This document shows positions 26,826 to 35,732 of a stretch of 64,000 nucleotides of DNA, in pieces. Position numbers and translations under genes: made by a program. Every line of letters starts with the position of its first letter. The stretch's first letter is position 1. The notes below the pieces were generated by a model that searched no databases, had not been told where the DNA came from, and saw only the letters and a program-made list of their open reading frames with translations. Source of the DNA: Rhizobium sp. L51/94 (GTDB taxonomy: Bacteria > Pseudomonadota > Alphaproteobacteria > Rhizobiales > Rhizobiaceae); assembly GCF_019355555.1 (NCBI RefSeq), contig NZ_CP072141.1, forward strand, positions 62,001 to 126,000. The letters are read 5' to 3'.

Positions 26826-27698
26826 TCAAGCCTCCAGATTCTTGCCGACGATGCGGACGAGGAAGATAGCGACGATGTTGGCCAGCACGACGGCGACGAT
26901 ACCGCCCGCCGATGCACCACCGATGTCGAACTGCAGCAGCGCCTGCGAATAGACCAGATAGGTCAGGTTCGTGCTGTCCGTGCCCGGGCCGCCATTGGTG
27001 GTAACCAGGATTTCGGCAAACACCGACAGCATGAAGATGGTCTCGATGAGAATGACCACCGTGATGGCGCGCGCCATGTGCGGCAGGATGATGTAGATGA
27101 ATTTCGACACCACGCCGGCACCGTCCATCTCGGCTGCTTCCTTCTGCTCTTCGTCGAGCGACTGGAGAGCTGTCAGCATGATGAGCGTCGCAAACGGCAG
27201 CCACTGCCAGGCGACGATGACGATCACCGAGGCCAGGGGGGCGTTGGCCAGAAAGTCGTAAGGCTGGAGCCCGACAGCCTTTGCCGCATAGGCAAAAAGG
27301 CCGTTCACCGGGTTCATGAACATGTTCTTCCAGATCAGCGCCGCCACCGTCGGCATGACGAAGAACGGTGCGATCACCAGGATACGGACGATCCCCTGGC
27401 CGAACATCGGCTGGTCCAGCAGCAGCGCGAAGGCAATGCCGCCGACAATGGTGATGAGTAGCGCACCGCCAACCAGCAGCAGCGTATTCATCAGCGCCTG
27501 CAGGAAGGCCGGATCGGTGAGGAAGTACTCGTAATTGCTAAAGCCGATGAATGGATGGTCGCCCGGCATCAGCAGATTATAGTTCAGCGTCGAGAAATAG
27601 ATCGTCATTGCCAGCGGCACGATCATCCACGCGAACAGCAGGATCACGGAGGGCGCCATCATCAGGCGGGCAGCGGAACGGGTCTGTAAGGTCGCCAT
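26826..27698 (-). CDS. smoF: Polyol ABC transporter permease 1
   Basis: 290 residues with six predicted membrane helices (APSVILLFAWMIVPLAMTIYF near the start). The EAA loop is SLDEEQKEAAEMDGAGVVSKF, then IYIILPHMARAI. The ATG at 27698 is used; a TTG four codons upstream is the only alternative and there is no strong Shine-Dalgarno sequence. It is the partner of SmoG in the CUT1 transporter. Confidence 0.92.
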   Translation of the reverse strand: MATLQTRSAARLMMAPSVILLFAWMIVPLAMTIYFSTLNYNLLMPGDHPFIGFSNYEYFLTDPAFLQALMNTLLLVGGALLITIVGGIAFALLLDQPMFGQGIVRILVIAPFFVMPTVAALIWKNMFMNPVNGLFAYAAKAVGLQPYDFLANAPLASVIVIVAWQWLPFATLIMLTALQSLDEEQKEAAEMDGAGVVSKFIYIILPHMARAITVVILIETIFMLSVFAEILVTTNGGPGTDSTNLTYLVYSQALLQFDIGGASAGGIVAVVLANIVAIFLVRIVGKNLEA

Positions 27699-27800
27699 GG
27701 GAAGGACCAATCTTGTCTTGAAGCGGGGAGAGTGGCCGCAACAGCGGAATTTTTAAAAGGCCGCCAAGTGACGCTTGGGGCGATCGCCGGCGAACAGGAG

Positions 27801-27821
27801 GGAGGCGCGCAAGGCGCCCCC
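27801..27821 (-). other. Intercistronic hairpin after smoE
   Basis: GGAGGCGC and GCGCCCCC face each other over a short loop in the 145-bp gap between smoE and smoF. Such stem-loops after binding-protein genes often protect the upstream message and lower expression of the permeases. The pairing includes one mismatch or wobble. Confidence 0.35.
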
Positions 27822-27843
27822 ACTCCCTAGCCCAGCCGATATC

Positions 27844-29154
27844 TTACTTGGGATAACCGGCCTTCTTCATTTCGCGGGTCGTCAGTGCCTGCGCACTCTT
27901 GAGAGCCTGGTCGACAGTGACCTGGCCGGCAAGCGCTGCAGAGAACTGCTGGCCAACGGCAGTGCCGATACCCTGGAATTCAGGAATAGCGACGAACTGA
28001 ACGCCGACATAAGGAACCGGCTTGACAGTCGGCTTCGTCGGATCGGCGGAGTTGATGCTGTCCAGCGTCATCTTCGCGAAAGGAGCAGCCTTCTGGTAAT
28101 CGGCATTCGCATAGAGCGAAGCGCGGGTACCGGGAGGTGCGTTCAGCCAGCCGTCTTTCTGAGCAACAAGGTTGGTGTATTCCTTGCTGGTTGCCCAGGC
28201 GACGAACTTCTCGGCAGCTTCGATCTTCTTGGAACCGGCCGGGATGGCGAGATTCCAGGCCCAGAGCCAGTTGCCGCGCTTGCCGAGACCGTTGTCAGGA
28301 GCAAGTGCGAAACCGACCTTGTCGGCAACCTTGGACTGCTTCGGATCGGAAACGAAGGAAGCAGCAACCGTGGCGTCGATCCACATACCGCATTTGCCGG
28401 TCTGGAACAGGGCGAGGTTTTCGTTGAAGCCATTCGAAGAAGCACCTGGAGGTCCGTCTTCCTTCAGCATCTTCACGTAGAAGTCGAGGGTCTTCTTCCA
28501 CTCAGGCTGATCGAACTGTGCAGTCCACTTTTCGTCGAACCAGCGTGCGCCGAAGGAGTTGGACATGGCTGTCAGGAAAGCCATGTTCTCGCCCCAGCCG
28601 GCCTTGCCGCGAAGGCAAATGCCGTAGACTTCGTCTTTCTTGTCGGTGATCTTCTTGGCTGCGTCTGCGATGAAGTCCCAGGTCGGGGCATCAGGCATCT
28701 TCAGGCCGGCCTTGTCGAAAAGGTCCTTGCGATACATGACCATCGAGCTTTCGCCATAGAATGGCGCAGCATAGAGCTTTCCATCCGTGGTCAGGCCGCT
28801 GCGGATGGCCGGAAGAAGGTCATTCACATCATAGCTGGCGCCGAGATTGTCGAGCGGCTGCAGCCAGCCTTGCTTGGCCCAGATCGGAACTTCATAGGTA
28901 CCGATCGTCAGAACGTCGTACTGACCGCCTTTGGTGGCAATGTCGGTCGTGACCTTCTGGCGGAGGATGTTTTCTTCGAGCGTCACCCACTGCAGGTCGA
29001 TGCCCGGGTTCTTGGTCTTGAAATCATCGGTAAGTTTCTGCATGCGGACCATGTCGCCGTTGTTGACGGTAGCAATGGTTAGCGTCTCTGCAGACGCCAT
29101 TCCGGCAAGCATCATCACTGAGCAGGCGCTCAGGAGTAGAGTCTTCAATTTCAT
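27844..29154 (-). CDS. smoE: Polyol-binding periplasmic protein of ABC transporter
   Basis: 436 residues. A signal peptide (MKLKTLLLSACSVMMLAGMASAE) is followed by a family 1 extracellular solute-binding fold (ETLTIATVNNGDMVRMQKLTDDF, KGGQYDVLTIGTYEVPIWAKQG, KLYAAPFYGESSMVMYRKDLFDKAG, KCGMWIDATVAASF). It captures mannitol/sorbitol-type polyols in the periplasm and delivers them to SmoFG. GGGAGGAAG precedes the ATG. It is first of the transporter genes, behind a good promoter and downstream of its probable SorC-type regulator. Confidence 0.93.
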   Translation of the reverse strand: MKLKTLLLSACSVMMLAGMASAETLTIATVNNGDMVRMQKLTDDFKTKNPGIDLQWVTLEENILRQKVTTDIATKGGQYDVLTIGTYEVPIWAKQGWLQPLDNLGASYDVNDLLPAIRSGLTTDGKLYAAPFYGESSMVMYRKDLFDKAGLKMPDAPTWDFIADAAKKITDKKDEVYGICLRGKAGWGENMAFLTAMSNSFGARWFDEKWTAQFDQPEWKKTLDFYVKMLKEDGPPGASSNGFNENLALFQTGKCGMWIDATVAASFVSDPKQSKVADKVGFALAPDNGLGKRGNWLWAWNLAIPAGSKKIEAAEKFVAWATSKEYTNLVAQKDGWLNAPPGTRASLYANADYQKAAPFAKMTLDSINSADPTKPTVKPVPYVGVQFVAIPEFQGIGTAVGQQFSAALAGQVTVDQALKSAQALTTREMKKAGYPK

Positions 29155-29204
29155 AATCTTCCTCCCAGAAGAGAAAATATGAGCATTCGCTTAGCTCGAG
29201 GGCA

Positions 29205-29233
29205 ATTACTCATAACATGCGACAAGTTGTCAA
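29205..29233 (-). promoter_or_regulatory. smoE promoter with overlapping operator palindrome
   Basis: Minus-strand TTGACA (29233-29228), a 17-bp spacer and AGTAAT (29210-29205), about 50 bp before the smoE ATG. The -35 is overlapped by the palindrome GACAA-G-TTGTC (29221-29231 on the plus strand). That placement fits control by the adjacent SorC-type regulator; which protein binds is inferred. Confidence 0.6.
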
Positions 29234-29299
29234 TGCTTAATCGTTGCTGCGACGCCGAACGAAAAAATAAGTCGTTGAAGAAAATGGGTTAAATTTGCC

Positions 29300-30253
29300 T
29301 CAGTCGTCGATCAAGAATGCGGCAGTCGCCTCATCCGTAATCAGGCCGTTGATCAGCCGGCCTGTCAGCGCCGCTCTGATAGCCTCAAGTTTGCGTTGCC
29401 CCTTGGCAATTCCGATCACGGTCGATGTTTCGCGGCTGGGTATCGGCGCGCTGGCGACACGCTCGTTGACGGCGTTTTCGAGCAATTTGCCCTCCCCGTC
29501 GAAGATCCAGCCGCAGATCTCCCCGGTCGCGCCTTTGGCGACAAGCCCGACCATTTCGTCCCGGCCGAGAAAGCCGTCGACGCAGAGTGGCGCGTCGACG
29601 CCCATCTCGCCGATCCCGACAAAGGTCACATCGGCAACGGCGCTGATATCGAGCGTCGAGCGCACCAGCGCCTGCGCGTGCAACAACTCACGCTCAGAAG
29701 CAGCCGATACGAGAACCGGCAACGGCATGGGATAGTGACGGGCCTTGATCGCGTCCGCCATGCTGAAGATGACGTTGTAATAGGCAGCGGAGCCGTCCGG
29801 ACCGATGTTGCCGGTGAGCGAAACGATCCGATGCTGCGTGCAATCGATGGAGGGCAACTGGTCGACGGCAGCCTTCAGCGTGCGCCCGGTGCCGATGGCA
29901 AGCACGATGGGCTCCGGTCGCTTGAGCCAGCGTTCGATCTCGGCGGCGGCGGCCTCCGCGATGCCGACAGTCGTCGACGTCGATCCGGGATCGCTCGGCA
30001 CCACCTCGACATGGGAGAGGCTGAATTTCCGGCGCAGATCCTCGGCCAGCTGCAGGCAGGCGGCGATTGGATGGTCGAGGCGGACCTTGATCAGCCTTTC
30101 GGCAACCGCGAGCGACACAAGCCTCTGTGCCGATTGCCGCGAAATCCCCATGGCCCCGGCGATCTCGTCCTGGGTCCGGCCGGCGACATAGTACAACCAC
30201 CCGGCTCTTGCCGCGTCATCGAGCCTGCCCTGGGTTTCCGACTTCCTGGCCAT
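29300..30253 (-). CDS. smoC: SorC/DeoR-family regulator of the polyol operon (SmoC-like)
   Basis: 317 residues. The helix-turn-helix (AARAGWLYYVAGRTQDEIAG, then MGISRQSAQRLVSLAVAERLI, about 12-55) is followed by a SorC effector domain (VVPSDPGSTSTTVGIAEAAA, VLAIGTGRTLKAAVDQL, RIVSLTGNIGPDGSA, GLITDEATAAFLI). It lies directly upstream of smoE on the same strand and matches the position of the smoC regulator in rhizobial sorbitol operons. The ATG at 30253 is used because the upstream part of the frame is Arg/Cys-rich and would overlap fucU. Likely effector: a polyol or derived phosphate. Confidence 0.85.
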   Translation of the reverse strand: MARKSETQGRLDDAARAGWLYYVAGRTQDEIAGAMGISRQSAQRLVSLAVAERLIKVRLDHPIAACLQLAEDLRRKFSLSHVEVVPSDPGSTSTTVGIAEAAAAEIERWLKRPEPIVLAIGTGRTLKAAVDQLPSIDCTQHRIVSLTGNIGPDGSAAYYNVIFSMADAIKARHYPMPLPVLVSAASERELLHAQALVRSTLDISAVADVTFVGIGEMGVDAPLCVDGFLGRDEMVGLVAKGATGEICGWIFDGEGKLLENAVNERVASAPIPSRETSTVIGIAKGQRKLEAIRAALTGRLINGLITDEATAAFLIDD

Positions 30254-30342
30254 CCTGTCCCTTCTGTGGCGCTGGCCGCAACATCCCCGACATCGGGTCG
30301 AACATCGCTGCAGCCAGAGGCACGATTGTGACGACGCGAACC

Positions 30343-30798
30343 TTACGCTGCGTCGGGCGGAATGACGCCCTTGGTCAGGGTGAAGCAGCCGTAAAACCGG
30401 CGCTCGCCTGTCTGGATGACGCAATAGGCGCTCTTCGCACGCTCATAGAACGCGAAACGCTCGACCGGCACAAGCGGCCAGTGCTTGCCTTCGGCGCGAT
30501 CGATCTCTGCCTGCATCTCGACCTGAACGGCCGGCAGTTCATCCGGGGAGCCGACCACTTCCATGCGGGTGGCTGCGTCGTCGATGAACGTATCGAGCGG
30601 CATCAGCGACAGGATGGCGGCAGCAGCCTGTGGAGAGGTGACGTTATCAATCCGCAGCAGATGGCCAAGGCTCGTTTCGAGCGCCACCGACTCAGCCGGG
30701 AAGTTGGTATCGACGATGACAAGCATGTCGCCATGGCCCATGGAGGCCAGCGCGTGCAACACGTCGGCATTGAGAGCAGGTGAAATTCCCTTGAGCAT
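30343..30798 (-). CDS. RbsD/FucU-family sugar mutarotase
   Basis: 151 residues. These enzymes convert pyranose and furanose or anomeric forms of fucose or ribose. Family motifs are MLKGISPALNADVLHALASMGHGD with the catalytic His, IVDTNFPAESVA, and the C-terminal KSAYCVIQTGERRFYGCFTLTKGVI. GGAGGAGG precedes the ATG at 30798. The sequence looks closer to FucU (L-fucose mutarotase) than RbsD. It is upstream of the polyol regulator in the same direction, and a fucose-type gene group lies at 11731-14434, so its metabolic partner is uncertain. Confidence 0.87.
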   Translation of the reverse strand: MLKGISPALNADVLHALASMGHGDMLVIVDTNFPAESVALETSLGHLLRIDNVTSPQAAAAILSLMPLDTFIDDAATRMEVVGSPDELPAVQVEMQAEIDRAEGKHWPLVPVERFAFYERAKSAYCVIQTGERRFYGCFTLTKGVIPPDAA

Positions 30799-31030
30799 GA
30801 TAAAGCCTCCTCCAGGCACTTCTTTCAGAATTCGCATTGGTGGCGGGAGACCCCGCACTTTGCGCAGCAGACAAGTAAACGCGACGCCGCAGTCTGTCCA
30901 GAGACGCCGTGGATGCGCGTCCGCAAGCGAAGCGCCGACGCCAGCTTGATACACGGCTTATTTAAGCCCCGATTGACCGCATAGCTCCCGCCATATTAGG
31001 ACAGACATCCCCGAGCGTTGCGAGGCAATT

Positions 31031-31690
31031 GTGAGAATTCTCCTGGTCGAAGACGACGATACCCTCGGCAGCGCTGTACGCGACCACATTGCCGCAAGCG
31101 TCCATGCCGTCGACTGGGTGAGAAACCTCGGAGATGCCGAAAGCGCGGCGAACTCGGTTCACTACGGCCTCATACTTCTCGATCTGCAATTGCCGGATGG
31201 CACTGGTATCGATTTTCTGAAGACACTCCGCAAGAATGCCAAGGAGACACCGGTCATCATCCTGACGGCACGTGACCAGATTTCAGACCGGATAGAGGGT
31301 CTGAACAGCGGCGCCGACGACTATCTGGTCAAGCCCTTCAATCTGGGCGAACTCTCCGCGCGCATCATGGCGGTTGCCCGGCGTTACTCAGGCAGTCCGC
31401 AGCCGATGCTCAAGATCGGCGACCTCGAAGTTGACCAGACGCAGCGCCGCCTTATCGTATCGGGCAAGGACGTCGTGCTGACCGGCCGCGAATGGGCGGT
31501 TCTCGACCTGCTGGTCGCCCGCCCCGGCGCCATGGTCTCCAAGGACCAGGTCGAGGAGGCGCTCTATGCCTTCGGCTCCGAAATCGAGAGCAACACTGTC
31601 GAGGTCTATGTCAGCCGGCTGCGCAAGAAGATCGGCCGGGACCGCATCCGCACGGCGCGCGGCGTCGGCTACTCGCTCGGAGAACGATAA
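31031..31690 (+). CDS. OmpR-family response regulator
   Basis: 219 residues starting at GTG. The receiver domain has the acidic triad (EDDD, phospho-acceptor Asp51 in LILLDLQLPDG) and Lys101 in DDYLVKPF. The C-terminal winged helix includes VLTGREWAVLDLLVARPGAMVSKDQ and NTVEVYVSRLRKKIGRDRI. Its stop overlaps the kinase start (TAATG), so the pair is translationally coupled. Resembles the QseB/TctD type. Target genes are unknown; the genes downstream are a ROK kinase and cutC. Confidence 0.93.
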   Translation: MRILLVEDDDTLGSAVRDHIAASVHAVDWVRNLGDAESAANSVHYGLILLDLQLPDGTGIDFLKTLRKNAKETPVIILTARDQISDRIEGLNSGADDYLVKPFNLGELSARIMAVARRYSGSPQPMLKIGDLEVDQTQRRLIVSGKDVVLTGREWAVLDLLVARPGAMVSKDQVEEALYAFGSEIESNTVEVYVSRLRKKIGRDRIRTARGVGYSLGER

Positions 31691-33054
31691 TGCCGGAGAC
31701 ACTCGGCCGCCTCAGCCGCATCAGCATCACCCGTCGGCTGATCACCACGCTCACAGGGCTCGTCGTGCTCTTCTGGCTGATCGCGGTGGGCCTGGGCGCC
31801 TATGTGATGAACCGGGAATTTGCCGAAATCTTCGACGGAACGCTGCAGGAAACAGCGGAAAGACTGATGCCGCTCGTGCTCGACGACCTCGCCCAGCGCG
31901 ACGGCGCCACCGATCCCCAGGCTTTGCAGGCCGTGCAGCAGGGCCTGAACAAGGAATATCTCACCTATCAGGTCATCGATTCCAGTGGCAAGGTCATCAT
32001 CCACTCACAGGAAGCGCCGGCCACGCCCTATGACGTACCCCTGAAGGTCGGTTTTCACGACACGCCGAAGCACAAGATCTACACAGAATCGGCGCTCAAC
32101 GGCACCTTGTTCCTGCATGTAGCCGATGCCTTCCGAAACCGTCGCGAGGCCCTGCGCGAAGGCACCGTGGCGCTGCTCTGGCCGCTGCTGCTGCTGATAC
32201 CGACGAGCATACTGCTGATCCAGTTCATCGTCAGCCGCTCGCTGGCGCCCATCGACCGCCTGCGCGACGAGATTGGCACCAAGGACAGCGGCAATATGGC
32301 GGCAGTCGAAGGCGATACACTCCCCCGCGAACTGCGGCCGATTGCCCGTTCCGTCAACCTGCTGCTCGGAAGGCTGCGGTCGGCACTGGAAGCCGAGCGG
32401 GAATTTACCGCGAACAGCGCCCACGAGCTGCGCACGCCGATAGCCGGTGCGCTGGCGCAGACACAACGATTGATCGCCGAACTGCCCGAGGGTCCCTTGA
32501 CCGTCAGGGCCGGACGCATCGAGACGGCGCTCGCCAATCTCGGACGCCTTGCAGAAAAGCTGCTGCAGCTGGCGCGTGCCGAAGCCGGGATCGGCGCATC
32601 CGACAAGCCGCTGGATCTGACGCGCATCGTTGACGCTGTCGTCGGCGACTACGACCGGGACAGTCGCACCGCCGGTCGCGTCACGCGAGACTATGCAGCC
32701 GGGGTGACCCTCGCGCGCTGCGTCGACATCGACGCCTTTGCCATCGTCGTCCGCAACCTGATCGAAAACGCACTCGTCCACGGACCGCACGATGGGGTCG
32801 TCACCATCTCTGTCACCGGAGATGCCGTCAGCGTCGTCAACGGCGGCAATGTCGTCGCGGCCGAGGAGCTCGCCGGCCTCAAGCGCCGGTTCCGTCGCGG
32901 GGAAACGAGCGCCGCCGGCTCAGGCCTCGGCCTCGCGATTGCCGACAAGATCGTCACACAGATGGGCGGCCGACTGGACCTGCTGTCGCCGGCCTCGGGT
33001 CAGCCAGATGGCTTCGAGGCCCGCATCGTCCTGACACCGCCGGCCGGAAGCTGA
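31690..33054 (+). CDS. Sensor histidine kinase (QseC/TctE-like)
   Basis: 454 residues. Membrane helix 1 is about 17-39 (TTLTGLVVLFWLIAVGLGAYV). A periplasmic domain of about 120 residues follows, then helix 2 at about 161-182 (ALLWPLLLLIPTSILLIQFIV), a HAMP-like segment (RSLAPIDRLRDEIG), and the H-box with His245 (FTANSAHELRTPIAGAL). The HATPase domain has VVRNLIENALVHGP and GSGLGLAIADKIV. It pairs with the overlapping response regulator. The periplasmic domain resembles the 2CSK_N sensor; signal unknown. Confidence 0.9.
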   Translation: MPETLGRLSRISITRRLITTLTGLVVLFWLIAVGLGAYVMNREFAEIFDGTLQETAERLMPLVLDDLAQRDGATDPQALQAVQQGLNKEYLTYQVIDSSGKVIIHSQEAPATPYDVPLKVGFHDTPKHKIYTESALNGTLFLHVADAFRNRREALREGTVALLWPLLLLIPTSILLIQFIVSRSLAPIDRLRDEIGTKDSGNMAAVEGDTLPRELRPIARSVNLLLGRLRSALEAEREFTANSAHELRTPIAGALAQTQRLIAELPEGPLTVRAGRIETALANLGRLAEKLLQLARAEAGIGASDKPLDLTRIVDAVVGDYDRDSRTAGRVTRDYAAGVTLARCVDIDAFAIVVRNLIENALVHGPHDGVVTISVTGDAVSVVNGGNVVAAEELAGLKRRFRRGETSAAGSGLGLAIADKIVTQMGGRLDLLSPASGQPDGFEARIVLTPPAGS

Positions 33055-33116
33055 TCTCTTGCAATGGCTGGAAAAGGATGCGAGCAACGTCGTCTCAGTG
33101 CCATAGCGAGTGACGG

Positions 33117-34043
33117 ATGATCGTTTCTTTTGACATCGGCGGGTCCGCCATCAAGGGCGGTTTTGCCCGCTCCCAATCCGACATTACGACGCTGCCGCGC
33201 CGGGTTACGCCCGGCCATGATTTCGAGGCCTTCGTCACGGTGCTCCGCGAGATTATTGCCGAGGCCCCGGAAAAGCCTGATGGCATCGCCGTCTCCATCG
33301 CCGGCGTCGTCGATCCGGACACGCAGACGCTGACCTGCGCCAACATTCCCTGCCTCCACGGTCGCAAACTTGGTAGCGATCTGGAGACGGCACTCGGCTA
33401 TCCCGTGCTGATCGCCAACGATGCCGATTGCTTTGCCATGGCAGAGGCCTTTTCCGGCGCGGGTCGCGGTCACCGCATCGTCTTCGGCGCCATCCTCGGC
33501 ACCGGGGTCGGCGGTGGACTGGTTGCCGACGGGCGGCTGGTTAATGCATCCGGCGGCTTTGCCGGCGAATGGGGCCACGGACCGATCGTCGCGGCCTTTG
33601 CCGGCACACCGCCTGTGGCCATTCCCGCCTACCCTTGCGGCTGCGGCCAAACCGGATGCGTCGACACTATCGGTGGCGCGCGGGGGATGGAACGCCTGCA
33701 CGCGCTGCTCCACGGCACCAGTCTTTCCAGCGAGGAAATCATCGGCTTTTGGCTCGGCGGCGACGATAAGGCGAGTGCAACGCTCGACGTCTACATCGAT
33801 CTCGTCGCGCCGCCCCTGGCCCTGACAGTCAACATTACAGGCGCCACCATCGTGCCCGTGGCAGGCGGTTTGTCGAATGTCGAGCCGCTGCTGGAGCGCC
33901 TGGATATAGCCGTGCGCCAGCGTATCCTGCGGAAATTCGACCGCCCCCTCGTCGTCCGCAGCCAGTGCCGCATCGAGCCCGGCCTGATCGGCGCCGCCAT
34001 TCTCGGGCTGCGCGATGTCGAGGAGCGCCGCCATGTTGCTTGA
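33117..34043 (+). CDS. ROK-family sugar kinase (N-acetylglucosamine kinase-like)
   Basis: 308 residues. The N-terminal ATP motif is IVSFDIGGSAIKGGFA, the catalytic region is VLIANDADCFAMAEAF, and the second phosphate motif is GAILGTGVGGGLV. The zinc motif region is YPCGCGQTGCVDT, where the usual Glu after the last Cys is replaced by Asp. It probably phosphorylates N-acetylglucosamine or a similar hexose in the cytoplasm. The gene overlaps cutC by 11 bp, so they are co-translated. It lies 62 bp after the two-component pair and may be in the same transcript. Confidence 0.85.
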   Translation: MIVSFDIGGSAIKGGFARSQSDITTLPRRVTPGHDFEAFVTVLREIIAEAPEKPDGIAVSIAGVVDPDTQTLTCANIPCLHGRKLGSDLETALGYPVLIANDADCFAMAEAFSGAGRGHRIVFGAILGTGVGGGLVADGRLVNASGGFAGEWGHGPIVAAFAGTPPVAIPAYPCGCGQTGCVDTIGGARGMERLHALLHGTSLSSEEIIGFWLGGDDKASATLDVYIDLVAPPLALTVNITGATIVPVAGGLSNVEPLLERLDIAVRQRILRKFDRPLVVRSQCRIEPGLIGAAILGLRDVEERRHVA

Positions 34044-34743
34044 GGTCTGCATCGAGGACAGCGCCGGCCTTGCCGCCGCCATCGACGGCGGCGCGGATCG
34101 CATCGAACTGTGCAGCGCGCTTGCCATCGGCGGCCTGACGCCGAGCGCCGGCCTGATGCGCGAAGCCGGCCAGCGTCAACTGCCTTGTTATGCCATGATA
34201 CGACCACGTCCCGGCAACTTCGTCTGGTCCGCGGAGGACATGGAGGTGATGTACGGCGATATCGACATCGCACGCAGCGCTGGATTGGCCGGCGTGGTAC
34301 TAGGTGCCTCCCTGCCCGATGGCCGGCTGGATCGCGAAAGCCTCGACAAACTCGTCCGCCACGCCGAAGGTCTCGGCCTGACGCTGCATCGTGCCTTCGA
34401 CCTCGTGCCCGACTGGCGCGACGCCGTCGAAATCGCAATCGATCTCGGTTTCGAGCGGATTTTGACCTCGGGCGGAAAAGTGGCGGCTCCGGATGGGGTC
34501 GAGGCGTTGGAAACGCTGGTAGCACTTGCATCCGGCCGGATATCCATCATGCCTGGCTCCGGCATCAATCCGCAAACCGTGAGCACCTTGATCCCGAGAT
34601 TGAAGATCACCGACATCCACGCCTCCTGTTCTTCCAGCGCAGCATCCAGCGACCCGCGGCTTGTCTCCCTCGGCTTTGCGCCTGCGCTCGAGCGACGTAC
34701 GGACGGCGCGGTGGTTCGCGCCCTGAAGGCGCTAGTCGCCTAA
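34033..34743 (+). CDS. cutC: CutC family protein
   Basis: 236 residues, TIM-barrel. Characteristic stretches: LLEVCIEDSAGLAAAIDGGADRIELC, GGLTPSAGLM, MIRPRPGNFVWSAEDMEVM, TLHRAFDLVPDW, ILTSGGK, and IMPGSGINPQTV. CutC was first linked to copper homeostasis in E. coli, but that role is disputed. Its frequent pairing with sugar kinases, as here, suggests a metabolic role. The ATG at 34033 lies inside the end of the ROK gene; no other start fits as well. Confidence 0.88.
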   Translation: MLLEVCIEDSAGLAAAIDGGADRIELCSALAIGGLTPSAGLMREAGQRQLPCYAMIRPRPGNFVWSAEDMEVMYGDIDIARSAGLAGVVLGASLPDGRLDRESLDKLVRHAEGLGLTLHRAFDLVPDWRDAVEIAIDLGFERILTSGGKVAAPDGVEALETLVALASGRISIMPGSGINPQTVSTLIPRLKITDIHASCSSSAASSDPRLVSLGFAPALERRTDGAVVRALKALVA

Positions 34744-34913
34744 GACGGGCTGCGTTGCCGACATGGCAAGCCCGATTGCCACTGGGCGACAAAGAGGGCA
34801 TGAATGCATCTGTTGCGTAAAAGCGTCCCTTCCGGAAAGTCGGGAACTGCGGCTGCGCGAAAACGATGCTTTCACGGCTTGAGTCTCGACAGTGATTTCG
34901 CAGAGAGCATGAA

Positions 34914-35732
34914 ATGACGGTTTCACCCCCGCGACGGAAAAGCCGCATCGTTTTCTGGCTGGCCGCGATCCTCATCCTGACGGGCATCGTCGCCACCGCG
35001 CTGCTTGCCAACGACCGGCGGAACTTGCGGTTTCTGGCTGACCGCTACCATATCGGCTGGCTCGGATATGAAACCGTCATGCCGCCGAAGAAGCTACCGC
35101 AAGCCAAACAAGGCCCGCGGCCGTTTGCGCCACCGCCAAGCCCGCCTGCAGTGGTAAAACCGGTCGCGACGCGGCTTTTTACCAACCTGAATTCCGCGCC
35201 CAGCTTTTTCCTACGCCGCTGGAAAATCGCCGGCGAGAAGGCCTGCAACGCAATCTCACGAGCCGGCTTCCCCGTCAGCCCTTGGCATCAGGGCGTCATC
35301 GACAATTCGACATTCGAATGCAGCTACCAGACGCCGGTGTCGGAGACAGCAGAAGAAGAACAACCTTCGCTCTTCGTCATCGTCCGCGGCACGCCGAAAG
35401 GCGAGGTCAGCAGTATCCGGGTCAAGGCGATCCTGCCCGAGACTGCCGCCGGGCGGGAGCTGCAGGCAAAATTCCAGGGCTTGGTCCACGCCATCGTCCA
35501 GGCTGTCGGCTGGGGCGACCTCAGCGATGCCACGGACCGCATTGGAAGGCTCGAGAACGTCACACAGTCGAGCTTCGGCGCAAGGATTGTATTCTCGCAT
35601 GAGTTCGCCGATCCGCGCCGTTTCAACCTCATCCTCGACATCGACAGACCCACCGGCGACCGCATCCTCGCGGCCAATTTTTTCGACACGTCCAAGTGGT
35701 TGCCGCTGCCCGAAATTATCGCGCGCAAGTGA
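34914..35732 (+). CDS. Hypothetical membrane-anchored protein (DUF6030-like)
   Basis: 272 residues. A basic start (MTVSPPRRKSRIVF) is followed by one membrane helix (about 13-31, VFWLAAILILTGIVATALLA). A Pro-rich linker (about 60-85, PRPFAPPPSPPAVVKP) leads to a soluble domain (about 88-272) containing two Cys (EKACNAISRAGF and FECSYQTPV) that could form a disulphide in the periplasm. I recall similar rhizobial proteins labelled DUF6030, but that assignment is tentative and no function is known. It stands alone between cutC and the ugd promoter region. Confidence 0.7.
   Translation: MTVSPPRRKSRIVFWLAAILILTGIVATALLANDRRNLRFLADRYHIGWLGYETVMPPKKLPQAKQGPRPFAPPPSPPAVVKPVATRLFTNLNSAPSFFLRRWKIAGEKACNAISRAGFPVSPWHQGVIDNSTFECSYQTPVSETAEEEQPSLFVIVRGTPKGEVSSIRVKAILPETAAGRELQAKFQGLVHAIVQAVGWGDLSDATDRIGRLENVTQSSFGARIVFSHEFADPRRFNLILDIDRPTGDRILAANFFDTSKWLPLPEIIARK

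Noticed and set aside
25709..26869. 386-codon plus-strand frame opposite smoK and smoG
   Set aside because: Arg/Asp-rich shadow of transporter genes; no domain.
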